A DNA stretch of 64,000 nt. It comes from Sarocladium kiliense (Eukaryota > Ascomycota > Sordariomycetes > Hypocreales > Sarocladiaceae). Every line of letters starts with the position of its first letter. The first letter of the stretch is position 1. Under the pieces are notes generated by a model that worked only from the letters and a program-made list of their open reading frames with translations, made no database searches and was not told the DNA's origin. This document shows positions 35,586 through 46,935 of this stretch, in pieces. The DNA is taken from assembly GCA_030734395.1 (NCBI GenBank), contig JAUZTG010000011.1:558001-622000 (forward strand), read 5' to 3'. Both the position numbers and the translations under genes were made by a program.

Positions 35586-37375
35586 TCACTCCACGCTCTC
35601 AGACCCATCACCGTTCTTTTCCTTCTCCAGTTTATCCTCTCGCTTAGAGAACCAGACGATGAAAGCAGTCCATGAGACATAAGTGATCTGCAGAACTGCC
35701 TCCATGATATAACCCCCGAAGAAGCGTGGCGCTTGCAAAGTCGGGAAGGCCACGATGCTGACCCAGGCACTGAAAGCGGTAGAAATCGCCAGCATTGAGC
35801 TGATAACAAAAGCTCGCTCCTCGGCATCGGCTGCACAGGCAAGGTTGGCGACGCTGTAGTTGATCGGGGACAGGGAGACTTCGATATAGCTCAGGGCGGT
35901 GGCGAACCTGGGCGTTGTTAGCTTGCATGCGCGGGATTTGATATTTGACAAGGCTTTTGGTTCAGCGTCTCAGGACTTACCACTTGTATCCTACGGTCGT
36001 CGAGTCGAAAGCGATCCAGGCGAATTTGGAGATGAAGTGGAGGCCGCATGCAAAACCGACCAGAGGCACAATCGCGTTTCTACCGCCCTTATCGATGATC
36101 CAAGAGAACACAAAGATGAAGATAATTCCGAGACTCGGAGATACGGCCTATGAAGCAGGTGTCAGTTCATGAAAGGGATCAATAATGAAGCTCGTCTCCC
36201 ATCGTGACGTACGGTAAAATTGTTGACCTGGACCGTCGTGTACTCTGGAATCGACCGCAGCCAGAGAGTTGGTCCTCCATTGATCATACTCAGGTACCCA
36301 AGCAGCCACTGAACATTCCAGGGCACTAGCAGCCAGAAGTGCCATCGTCCCAGGAAGCGCTTGATCGTATCCTTTGACAGCAGGCCGCCCTTGGGATTGA
36401 GGCGGCCTTGCAAGGCCATCCGCTCCTTGGCTAATCCAAACTCTTCTTCGGTGAAGAACCAGCGCTTACCATCTCTCGGGGTACCAGGCAGGCTGAAGAA
36501 TCCCCAGATAGCGATCGGAAATGTCATGATGGAAGCAATGAGGTACATCCAACGCCAACCCGAGTAGCCTAGGTGGCCGTCCAGCGAGGCGTAGATGCGG
36601 GCAGCTAGCAAGCCGGTAGTCATGGTTCCGACACCTGAAGACACGTAAAAGACTCCGGCGCGGCGAACTAGCTCGTCGCTACGGTACCAGCTTCCGAGGA
36701 TGTAATGAATAGAACAGAAGTATGGCCCTTGGAGTAGGGCGATGCACAGCCGGTACGCAGCTAGTTCACCAAATGACTGTGCACGGAAGCAAAGGACGGT
36801 GAAGATACCCCAACCGAGGATGCTCGTAGGTATAACATAGTAAGCTGGGTACCTCGTCAGGAAGAGGGTAGCGGGAATCATAGATCTAGTTACAGTACCT
36901 TTCGTTAGCGAATGTCTCGGAGCGAGTTCAGGCTCTCAGCATGTGATGACTTACACGCAGTATCCGGCCTGGAAAATTGAGTTGAGCTGCGAGAACTCGT
37001 TGCCGAACAGACCAAGTTCTTCTCTCATGCCACTGATATAAGCATTTGCGAGCATACCTCGATCAATATACATGACCTGGCGGGACGGGTTCGGCATTAG
37101 TATGTGAGACTATTTTGCGAGGCCAGCTATAGACCCAGGGGGGTTTGGCTTACCCAGAAAGCAATGAAGGCGTACGAAAGGATGAAGAAATCGAGCTTCG
37201 TAATGACTCGACGCTCGAAAGGCCCATCATCTCTGTCGAACCATGCAAAGAAGCTCTTGGTGGTTCCCGGAGTTCTGTTGGCTCCATACGTCGGTGCCGG
37301 AGACGTTGACTCGGGCGTGGAAGCGCTGTCAACGTCCGTGGCCTGGGAGAGAATGTTGATCTCCTTGGTCGCCAT
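35586..37375 (-). CDS. MFS transporter, Dal5/anion:cation symporter type
   Basis: Five exons (37154-37375, 36955-37076, 36213-36885, 35981-36147, 35586-35907) give 501 aa. After a polar N-terminus, the first helix is followed by MYIDRGMLANAY, a Dal5/allantoate permease-family pattern. LGLFGNEFSQLNSIFQAGYC, the CCFR-like loop and PGTPRDGKRWFF are also typical. About twelve hydrophobic segments can be counted. Fungal members carry allantoate, vitamins, sugars acids and other organic anions across the plasma membrane. It sits back to back with the Baeyer-Villiger-type gene and next to the NtaA-like gene, which suggests uptake of the compound they oxidise. The acceptor of intron 2 (ACTAG) is a second choice, since the nearer one leads straight into a stop. 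Confidence 0.88.
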
Positions 37376-38090
37376 GTTGAAGTACGTCTCAAGAGAGTAT
37401 TGCTGGAACCTTGACGTGAGTACTCCGGCTGATGTCCCAAAGCTTAGACGCGTATCCAAGGAACAGGTACCTGGACCGGACACATTAATTATATCCTACC
37501 AATCATGCATGTTCAAGTATGACGTAAATTTTCCTATGAGCATGTGTCACTAGGGTTATGGTGATGTTCTGGCTGATCTGGCGTGCTCACTCGCCCCCCG
37601 ACACTATTGAACAATGTAGACGATCTAGCAGCCAGGTAGGACCAGTCGCGCTGGACTTAGCTTTTATCTCCGGAGTGCTTGGCAATGCCATCTTCGCTGT
37701 TCCAATCTTGCCATTTCCCTTCAAGGAGCTATAGCTCGAAGACCACAGTGTTAGTCAACCTGACTCGCTCTGACAGCTCAGGTGTGGGGGGACTGACCGA
37801 GTGTGGAGATGTGCCAGCCTTATCAATGACGAGCGAGACCCTTGCGATGGCATTATGCACCGGGTTTAGAAGAATAACATGATCTATATGCCGATGTCGG
37901 CTTCGCGTTTCGCTTGTACAGCACATGGTCTGATTGTGGTCTGTAGATTTTATGGTACGAATTATGTATACCTTATTGCAGAGGCGAAAGCTACAGCAAA
38001 AGCACGGGCAGCGGTCAATTCCTCAAGCCAACCTCTTACTACAACAATTCAAACCGTTCAATCCATGCATTCCTTTCCTTGAGACGTAAA
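37376..38090. promoter_or_regulatory. bidirectional promoter, permease / flavin monooxygenase
   Basis: This 715-bp interval separates divergent start codons at 37375 and 38091. It contains CTTTTATCTCCGGAGTGC (37661-37678), with a palindromic TCCGGA core that resembles a binding half-site pair for Zn2Cys6 factors. A regulator with a zinc cluster lies 1.1 kb past the flavin monooxygenase gene. That it binds here is inference. Confidence 0.45.
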
Positions 38091-40098
38091 ATGGGATCTT
38101 TCCAAAGAGAACCCTCGCCGACACCTGCGATGGGGACTGTGTCCCTCAAGAACCCTAGGCCTCCTCGCTGGGCCGCTAGGCATTTTCCCGAACCCAAGCC
38201 TTGGAATCCTCACGCTCCGGTGAAGGTGAGCCATGGATCACAATTTGTTGTTTTTAATATCAGTATACTGACAGTATTCTGGTAGATTATAATTGTGGGA
38301 GCCGGCATTTCTGGAGTCGCGAACGCCGTCTTATTGTCGCACAAGGTGCCCAACGCAGAAATCACCATCTACGATAGATTGGAAGCAATAGTAGGTCATG
38401 GGAAAGCTCACACACCATTGTAATCTTACTTACACAAGACAGGGCGGTACATGGGCCGCCAATCGGTACCCAGGGGTGAGATGTGACGTCCCGGCGCACG
38501 TGTATCGTAAGTAGAGTTTGTTATATTCGGAGAATATGTCGCTAATACCGATTTTAGAGTTAAGCTTCGAGCCAAGCCCCGATTGGTCCGAGTACTATCC
38601 CAAAGGTGCCGAAATACAAGCTTACTATGAGCGGATCATTGAGAAGCACGGCCTGAAAGACCGAGTGAAACTGAAGCATCAAGTTCTCAAGGCAAATTGG
38701 CTATCGGAAGCTGCACAATGGGCCGTTGAAGTTCAGGACCTTGCGAACAACACCGTCTTTGTCGATACCGCCCACTTCCTGGTAAACTGCCAGGGTCGGA
38801 TCAGCGAGCCAAAATACCCTGACATTCCTGGCTTATATGGAGTCTTCAAGGGTAGGCTTCTACATACAGCGAGGTGGCCATCTGATGTTGACCTTGCTGG
38901 GAAGAGGATCGCAATCATCGGCAACGGAGCTTCGGGACAGCAGCTCGTGCCAAATGTTGCCCCTACTGTCGATCATATCGACCATTACGTCAGGACGAAG
39001 ACCTGGGTGACGCCTACGTTTGTCAAAGATCTCCATCAAGCAACAGCAGATGCACCGGGAGGGCCTGAGTACTCAGACGAGCAACGCGAGAGCTTCAGGA
39101 ATGACCCAGCAGCCCTCCTGGAGCATCGACGTGAGCTTGAGGCCAAGTTTCATTTCCCACTTGGTGGCGACAAGCTTGGGAGTCCGCAAAACGCTGCCCT
39201 CCGCGAGAAGATTATCGAGGCAATGCGGGAGCGCCTTGATGGGGATGAAGAATGGCTGCAGAGAGTTCTTCCGGATTATGCCCCTGGCTGTAAGCGCTTG
39301 ACGCCTGCCCCCGGGTACTTGGAGACACTCAAGAGCGATAAGGTCGACTATGTCACGTCAGGCATCAGGGAGGTTACGTGCGACGGCATCATCGCCAACG
39401 ATGGAACTCACCGCAAGGTCGACGTCGTAATCTTGGCAACAGGCTTCGAGTCAGGCTTCACAACACGCTTCCCGATCTTCGGCAAAGTACCCGGTCTAGA
39501 CCTCCGCGCCAAATGGGCACCGGAAGGTCCTATAGGATATCCAGAGTCGTACCTTGGTGTCATGGCACCTGGGTTTCCAAATTACTTCTTCGTGCTTCAG
39601 GCTCAAGGCAACGCCCGAGGCGGCAGCGTGCCCCTACAGACGGAGATCACGGCAGCATACATTGCCAAAGCGATCCGCAAGATCCAATCGCAGTCATACG
39701 TGTCTGTCGATCCCCGAGAGGAGGCTGCACAGGAGTTCAACGACATAAACGGGACATTCTTCGAGGGAAGCGTTATCAGTGATAACTGCAACTCCTGGTT
39801 CAAGCAGAAGCATGTCCTCAAGGAGGGTGAGACTGGTTTGCCCAGCGACCTCGTGAACCGCGTGGTCATTGCCTGGCCAGGGACGTATCATCATCGAGCA
39901 GAGGCGCTTCGGGATCCGAGGTGGGAGGATTTCATCTTTGAGAGACGGAGGGGAGGGGCACAGAAGAACAGGTTCGAGTACTTTGGCGACGGATCGACGG
40001 CTCGTGAGGGTGGTGGTGATCCTGCTGAGTTGATAAGTTATGTACGGACGGCTGGGGATATTGACCTGGCCGTGCTACACGAGAACTGGAATGAGTGA
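38091..40098 (+). CDS. FAD-dependent monooxygenase, Baeyer-Villiger type
   Basis: Four exons (38091-38225, 38286-38390, 38443-38506, 38558-40098) give 614 aa. The FAD Rossmann motif GAGISG is at residues 50-55, GGTWAANRYPGVRCDVPAHV follows, and the second dinucleotide (NADPH) motif reads GNGASG. FKGRLLHTARWPSD at about 198-211 matches the Baeyer-Villiger fingerprint FxGxxxHxxxWP. LATGF and a long C-terminal region complete the family layout. Such enzymes insert oxygen next to a ketone, forming esters or lactones; some hydroxylate instead. It is divergent from the permease. Exon 3 (64 nt) encodes the conserved TWAANRYPG region, supporting the splicing model. Confidence 0.9.
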
Positions 40099-41232
40099 GT
40101 TGGGGTCGGTAAATGACACTTCTGAGGCAGAGCTAGAAGCAATAGACGTGTAAAAGAGGATGTTCATTATGAGACATATTAATGCTATACAAGAACTGAA
40201 TCAGCAACTTGGTTTACAACTTTCTCTGGGTTTATGCGAACCCAGTTGCAGCTACCAGAGGCAATTCTGCCTTCATTGCGTCGTCATACATCTCAACAAC
40301 GTCCTAACAAGCTCTGATGAGATTCCTTGGAGACCTTATCTACCTCTTGATCAAAGTTCTTTATTTTGTTTCCCCAATTCGAGGTCCCGAGAGACAAAGG
40401 CATGAGATGTCTTATACTACTCTGCCTCACCATGGTTCAGGGTAGTCCGAAGTACCTAGTGGGGCGCCCCGTGAACCCTGCAGCGGGTTTCCCCGTGCAT
40501 TTGCCGAACGAGAAACAGCTGATGCCCACCTTGGAAGAATTAGATGAACCCATTATGTAGGTTGGGGTCCGAGGGATGTTGGTGGAGGAGGGGTCAGAAT
40601 TAGAGAGTAGACATCTTTAGAAATCATATAGCGCAGAAAATGCGTCCAAGACCAAAGGACAGCTGTGTTTATGAGAAATTCTGTGATATGGTAAAGACAG
40701 ATCCAGTATGGATAGATCGACCTTTGCCAGTAAGAACTTTTACCAGGAAGACCTCGATTGATTGATTGATTGATTAATTAATTCATAGACTGTCCCAGCC
40801 ACTTTTACCAGTAGCTATGCAGCGGCACAACTGTCTAATTGAACCAAGCTAGACTGAGATCTGGGACCACGATGTAGACGCACTTTCGCTACCATGGAAG
40901 ATCCTGGGATCCAACTGAAAGATGGTCCTCAGGACAGGGCTCCTGAAGGCAGATAGGAGCGATCCATTATCTTGCAAAGGGACTCATGCAGGCGTAAACG
41001 AATAGCATTGCTCAAATGGGATCTGTAGGGCGAGTTCCTACACCCAACGGCCTGTGATTCAACCTGATGAATGACCTTGTCCCACAATAAGTTACGTCAC
41101 TTTGAATTTATAGGGTATGTGGACTCTCTGGAAGTGTCTGAGATATACCAGGAGACCAATAGTGTTTATAAGCAAAGGACAATTTAAAGAAGCCTTAGGT
41201 AACCCCTGTATAAATCTCTGATGATGGATCAA
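40099..41232. other. convergent intergenic region
   Basis: A 1.1-kb gap between the 3' ends of the flavin monooxygenase and the regulator. It contains a GATT tetranucleotide run (about 40758-40778). The short frame at 40366-40560 is not supported as a gene. Confidence 0.5.
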
Positions 41233-43395
41233 CTATCCGTTGGGGACAGATGATTGAATAGCTTTCAGTCTCTCAAGTCTATCACAATTGACTTGCAAAA
41301 GGCCGCGTAGGTAAGGTCGAGCGCGCGCTGATACTAATAAGCGAATAGCGTACTCAAACTGATCGCCATATTTATAAAACCCAAGTCCTTCCCAAGATAA
41401 ACTTTCGATGGCTTCTGACTTCAGGTGTGCCCACAGTCTATGCCAGTTGATTAAAGCTAGATTGAGGTCGAGTGCCATATCGTTGTAAGGTAATGTGTTG
41501 CTTGGCTCTTCCATGAGACACATTTGTAGGGTGAGGCTATCGCTGGCGAAGCGATAAAGCACTATAAGAAGAGTTAGCCTTCGGAACTTGCTGAACGAAT
41601 GTGAAGTATCCCTCTTTTCCCTTTGTTTTTCTTCGTGATTTGGTACCACTTACAGTGTACTAAAATAAACGTATCGAGCACGGTGAGATCAGACTCCTGT
41701 GCAGGAGGCCCCTTACCGCTGAAGAGAGCGCGGAATGCCATCCCCGAGCTCTGGCTGCGACGGAAAGAAAATCTTGGATGAGTGAAAGGGTCTTGTTCGT
41801 CGAAAACTAATTCCTCGCAGGGTAAGTCACATTGGATCTCCGAGCTAGCGATACGAAGCGGTCGGCCCCAGAAGAAAAGGAACGCGCAATCCAGGAGCGT
41901 GATCCAGACCGAAGTTCTATGAATTTTCCAGATTAGAGCTCTTTTCAGCGGCAATCGCGGTGGGGTTGTACCTTATTCGACGCTCATTTAACAGCCAGTC
42001 TGGTTGACTCCGACGGTCTTCTTGGGTGTGAGATGCGCTGAGCAAGCCTTGCTGGCGGGCGGCCTATTCCAGGATCAAGATCAGCATCGCGGTTGTGCTT
42101 TCAGACTCCGTCAAGTCCTGTTTGTGACTGACCTTGGTGACAACGTCGAAATGTGCCGTGGCTGCCTTCCGCTTTGATTCTATACTGCCAGTCCAGTATT
42201 GAGTAACGACGACTAGAAAAGACGCCTGCAGAAGGTGGAACCTATGAACATCAGCTCCTGAAGCAGACATGTTGTTTGCCTCAGTTATTGTCTCCAGTAA
42301 GTCGTCCAGTGATTGTGTGAGCTGATAGCATATGTACTCATCTACAATATCGATCACACCTGCTGCCCTTTCACGCTCCTCTTCCCTAGGGTTATACATT
42401 GCGCCCAGCATAATCATAGATATGAGGAGCTCATCTGATGTAGACTGGGTGGAGAAGCTGGGCCGATGAATGATTCGGCAATTGCGGTGCCAAGTATCGA
42501 AATACAGCATCAAGGACTGGATGGCCTGCGCCGGACTGAACAGGTATCGCAGTGTGTTGAGGGCATTCTCAACATGCTCCTCTGCGAGATCTGAAACCTT
42601 CACCGTGCTTATAATCGTCTGAGCCAGGTCGTCAAGACGTTTCGACTCCTGAAGCACACCAAAGGGGTCTTCATCGGGTGAAGTGAAGTCATAAACAGCA
42701 TCCCCTCCAATTCCGTCTCCCGCAATCGTCTCGTAGCTAAGGAAGGCGTTGAACATATCGAAATCTTGGCCGGCCCATAGCCAGGTATCGTCCTCTGGCA
42801 GCTCTAGAGGATTCCCATTTTCGAGAAAGACACCACCACTTCTGTCCGAAGAGCTTCGTGTATCGCTTGCTCGTCGAACAGGCTTAGGGAATTTGAAGAG
42901 TGAGAAGATATCCTCGTCGCAGTTTTGGAGAATAAATGCGGTAAGATGTGGTCCCAATGACCGCGCCTCCTGGACCTGGCGGTGGCTCTGGCCTGTCTCC
43001 TCGTCCGTTGGTCCCGTTCCTCCTGTCTCCTGTCGGCTGTTGTCGCAGGGTACTCTTCTGACGGCACAGGTTGTGCAAGGACTCAAACCATCGCAGTATA
43101 CCTTTTTACGTGCACACTGAAAGTCATGTCAGCTCTGGTTTGCAGTTGTCTCAGTCATGCACCGTACTCTACCACATGCGTGGCGTCTACGCCCTCTGGT
43201 GACGTCTAAACAGGGCAGTGGTCGTGATTGCCTCTTACTGCAGCGCACGGCGTGTCTCTTTCGGGCGTCACTATCTTCAATTAATAGATAATTCTGACTC
43301 ACTGAATCGTAGAGCAAGGCGAGATGGAAGGAGAGCACGTGTACGTACTGTCTGGAGTATGTATTCTGGCAGAATGGACAACTGTAGCTTGACAT
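41233..43395 (-). CDS. transcription factor with adjacent C2HC finger and Zn2Cys6 cluster
   Basis: Seven exons (43349-43395, 43239-43270, 43168-43193, 42133-43116, 41972-42063, 41654-41916, 41233-41561) give 590 aa. Cys6, Cys9, His22 and Cys26 form a C2H2-like (C2HC) finger (CPFCQNTYSRHDARKRHAVRC). Seven residues later Cys33, 36, 43, 49, 52 and 59 form a Zn2Cys6 cluster (C-x2-C-x6-C-x5-C-x2-C-x6-C). A fungal_trans middle domain follows (IIHRPSFSTQSTSDELLISM). The two fingers are spread over four exons, three of them 47, 32 and 26 nt; the joins are supported because both finger spacings come out exactly. Its place beside catabolic-type genes suggests a pathway-specific regulator. Confidence 0.82.
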
Positions 43396-43678
43396 GGTTT
43401 CAGTTGTATCAAACAAGAGAATGCATAGGATGTGTGTTTGTCTTTGACTGGCTGAGATGTGTGTGTGCGGGGTTCTGGAAATATAAAAAGACGGGGTTGA
43501 GAAGCTAACTTGACTACCTTGCCTATTTGCCGACCGATCATCCGAAATGAAAGTTCACAAGCCACCCCCACCTACACTTTATAGCTCGACCCAGAGCCAC
43601 ACTGAATGAAATGCTCAATCTTTCTTGCCTGGGGTCGATGGGTGTCCAGTGAGAAAGGGAGGTATCGCGTCTATCCAC

Positions 43679-45584
43679 TCACAGACGCTCGAGGGAGCCC
43701 TTGCCTGAGATCTTCACATCAGGAATTTGACGGACAATGGGCTTGTATCCGCCAAGGTCTTTGGCCTCAACCCAGTTACCGTGGATCTGGGCCTTTACAT
43801 GGAACGGGAGCTGCACAAACGCAATCGGCTTCTCGAACTCCTGCGTGTCGATGACTACCAGGTCGCAGCGCGATACAGTACCGCGACGCTCGACCAAAGC
43901 GATTACCCAGCCATCTCCTTCTGGCGCGCTTTCAGTGCGAGGGATGAAGATGGGTTCCTGGATGAGTGAATCGTCGCCGGCGTAGAACCACTTTGTCTCA
44001 CCCGTGCTGTTCCTGTGCATTGCCAACCCGTTGAGCCCCTGGAAGATATTCTTCGACTGGTCCGACTTTTGCGGAATGAACACATTCGACCACGAGATGT
44101 CGTATTGGCGTGACATAAAGCGTTCATCAATCCGCGGGAACTCGGTCGGGCAGTCCAGCACGACAAGCGGCTCAGACATGCGAGCTCCATCAGGTTGCAG
44201 AGGATCAATCTCCCATCGGACAAAGTCAGCCTTGGTCGCTTCCTCCATTGCCGGCTCTTGGCCGTCCGCTGGGAAGAAGGGAAACGCGTTGCCATGCACG
44301 CGGCTGCTCTCCACGAAGATGTGCCCGTTCTCATCCTCCCATGCAGCAGCTGTGTGGATTGGCATGCAAATGTCCCAGTTGTACGACCGGACTTCACCTG
44401 GCTTCCAGCCCTGCGCTACCGGCCTCTCTGCGTTGCGCGGTACCACGATCATTGTAAAGTTCCGGTCGGGTGCCCATGCCCAGTGATGGCCGCCACGCTT
44501 CATGCGGTCAATACTAGCTTCGAACGGCCAGATGAGAAGAATGAGCCAGTTGGTGGTCTGCAAGTGCAAGTATTATATTAGTAGAAGTAAGCACGAGGGC
44601 GATGGGAGGCAGGACGGCTGCCTCATAACATACAATTGCGCAGTCGTGGATAAAGCCGGGCGTGTCGTAGGGCTGGTGAAGCCAAAACTCATTCTTAATC
44701 TTGCCGGCTCTGTCGATGGTATATGTCACCACATCGGTTGACGCCAGTCCTCTGGCCTCATAGCCATAGACTACGAGCTCGTCGGAGTACGGATCTACTT
44801 TTGGATGCGCCGTGAAGGTTTTGGCCTTGATCTGTCCAAATGGATCGTATCCTCTCGTCTCCAACGTCATGGGATCGACAGCATATGGCTGTGTGAACGA
44901 ACGTTAGGTGCTACGCCCTTATTCTTTATAGGACAAGTGGCAGTGGTTCTGATTTAACTCACTAGTGCAACTTCCTTTAGGGCAAGGAGATGACCTCCCC
45001 AGTGAACGAGGTTCGTGTTCGCAGTAGAATCCACCGCAGCCCTTTAATAACGGAGAGTTAGTGACCACGCTCGGGAACAAGTAGGGCTTTTGCTCAAACC
45101 TACCGTACACAAGGGTGGTGTGTGAATGGATTCCGATACAATCCAAAGAGTGCCTTATTTGCTTTACGCTCTAGCTGGAACCGTTCGGTGTCGATATATC
45201 GGGTCTTGAGGTCAACTTTGCCGTCGTGTATCTGGAAGGCTGATATATTTCCGTCGCCATCAACTGGCACATTATTGGGGTCTGGGGGCACGAAAGGATC
45301 AACCATAACCCGGTAGAAGGTGCCATTGATCTCTTTCGGGATCTCGCCTAGGACAACCTGCGATGGCCTATTAGCAGCGGGTTGCCTCGTTGACAGCCAG
45401 AGCCCAAGTCCCGATCTGACTCAGTATTGTTATCAGAACTCACCAGGTCTTCAACCTCTCCTTCGAGTCGGCAAGGAAGATTTGAGCCAGCCAAGTCTAA
45501 AGCCACTGGCCACTTAGACTTTAAACCGTGTGTCCATGCGTCTTGCTGTCTCGTCCCCTGCTGGTCATGTTCAGAGGAAGGCAT
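43679..45584 (-). CDS. carotenoid/stilbene cleavage dioxygenase (RPE65 family)
   Basis: Five exons (45444-45584, 45104-45357, 44963-45041, 44634-44888, 43679-44557) give 535 aa. Four iron-ligand histidines are in place: His186 (FTAHPKVD), His239 (FIHDCAIT), His311 (CMPIHTAAAWED) and His502 (QIHGNWVE). The GTFYRVMVDP and DGDGNISAF motifs near the N-terminus and the KRGGHHWAW stretch resemble fungal CAO-1/lignostilbene-type enzymes more than retinal-forming carotenoid oxygenases. These cut a conjugated or stilbene double bond with Fe2+ and O2 to give two aldehydes. It is transcribed towards the regulator at 41233. The substrate (stilbene, other phenylpropanoid or apocarotenoid) is an inference. 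Confidence 0.88.
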
Positions 45585-46259
45585 AGTGTACCAGATACCG
45601 TAAGACCTTGAGAAAAGGGATAATGTTTCGTTGATTTTTTGCGTGTGTCCAGTCTGATATTTGTTCACCTAAAAACACAAATGACCAGCGTTGAGGGTTT
45701 ATATATTTGCTATTCAAAACTCAGCGTCCTCACTTCTTTTGCCTTAGTGCAATTTCCCCACAAGCAAGTTTGTGGGGTAATTCAACAAAACTGGAGTAAT
45801 CGCCAAGCTTACAAACTCAGATCATCCACAGAGCCCCGGAGAAAGTTTAGACAATGCTCGGGAAAAGCCCACAGACTCGGGAAAAGCCCATAGACCCGGG
45901 AAAGTCGACACAGATGCGTAGGATATTATAAATCAACATTGATGCAGGTTGCAAGCATGGGCCGCTTAGGTGGCTGATTGCCGAGATGCCACGTGAGCTG
46001 GGTTCGCGGATGACTCCGTACGCTCGCATGCGGTCCTTGAATGACATGAAGTAGATTGAACTCTGGGTCGAACCCTAATGAAGCGACTCCTAGAGGGATT
46101 TTCCCTGCTTTTAAAAGAGTAGCGAGCTGCAGGACAACATCGTCAGAATAAAGAAGCATAGAACATTGTCAACTCAGCGGCCAGCCAATCTTTATAACTC
46201 GCGTCTTTAGGCGAGTGAGCATTTTCCATTGCTCCCTTGTTTTAGAAGTGTTCAGTGCT
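45585..46259. other. promoter side of the dioxygenase gene
   Basis: No gene seen. It includes CCCCGGAGAAAG (45834-45845) and a short 19-bp tandem repeat, then passes into AT-rich DNA. Confidence 0.5.
45857..45905. repeat. 19-bp tandem repeat, about 2.6 copies
   Basis: The unit CTCGGGAAAAGCCCACAGA starts at 45857 and repeats at 45876 with one change. A partial third copy (CCCGGGAAAGTC) starts at 45895. Confidence 0.75.
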
Positions 46260-46789
46260 CGACTATATAATAATCGCCTAATTAGGCTTAGTTGTTCTTA
46301 ATTAAGTCGAGAAATAAGTCTAATAACTTAAGATTAAGATTTATCTATATTGCATGATATATTTAATAAGTTTAATATAAGTAATATATAACCATATTCA
46401 AAGGGAAAAAGGATAACATAAGCTATATTCAAGTTGTATTTAAAAGGACTAATTAAATATATCTATATTCAAGATTTATATTAACCTTATTATATATTTA
46501 ATATATATATAATGGTATAAAATTATAATAATCTTATTATAATTATTATAGAATTATTTAATAAAGTATTTATATATATATTATTAAATTTTTATAATTT
46601 TTAAAGTAAAGATATAGTTCTTTACTTAAAAAGAAATATTCTATAACTTATAAATAATTCTTTTACTATAATAAAAAAAGCTTAAAATTATATTTATAAT
46701 TTCGAAATTTAAAATAATTATTTATAAAATATGTTATTGTTTAAAAAGATAAAGTCTTACTATCTTCCATATAAATATTATTATCATTA
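46260..46789. repeat. extremely AT-rich block
   Basis: Most of this 530-bp stretch is built from TATAT, TTAAT and ATAAT words, with very few G or C. It is unlike the roughly balanced composition of the gene-bearing DNA on both sides. The same composition resumes for about 70 bp after the inserted transposon (48652-48720). It reads as an old repeat degraded by RIP into which the Fot1/Pot2-like element later jumped. Confidence 0.75.
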
Positions 46790-46831
46790 ACGTGAACCAC
46801 AAGCGAGTGGCGCACACAAGCAAGTGGCGCA
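46790..46831 (+). repeat. left terminal inverted repeat
   Basis: It contains two copies of the 15-mer ACAAGCRAGTGGCGC at 46799-46813 and 46816-46830, a 17-bp period, likely paired transposase binding sites. The second copy has A where the right repeat has G. Confidence 0.9.
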
Positions 46832-46935
46832 TTATTCCAAAGACCACAACCTACCACTGAACTTTAATAATTGCAACTAAAACCAACATAGAAACGCCTT
46901 CAAAAGAACGCTAATTGATTCTTGCTCTTCATTCA

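Noticed and set aside
40366..40560. 64-codon plus-strand frame between convergent genes
   Set aside because: Short, no motif, and lies in a 3' region.
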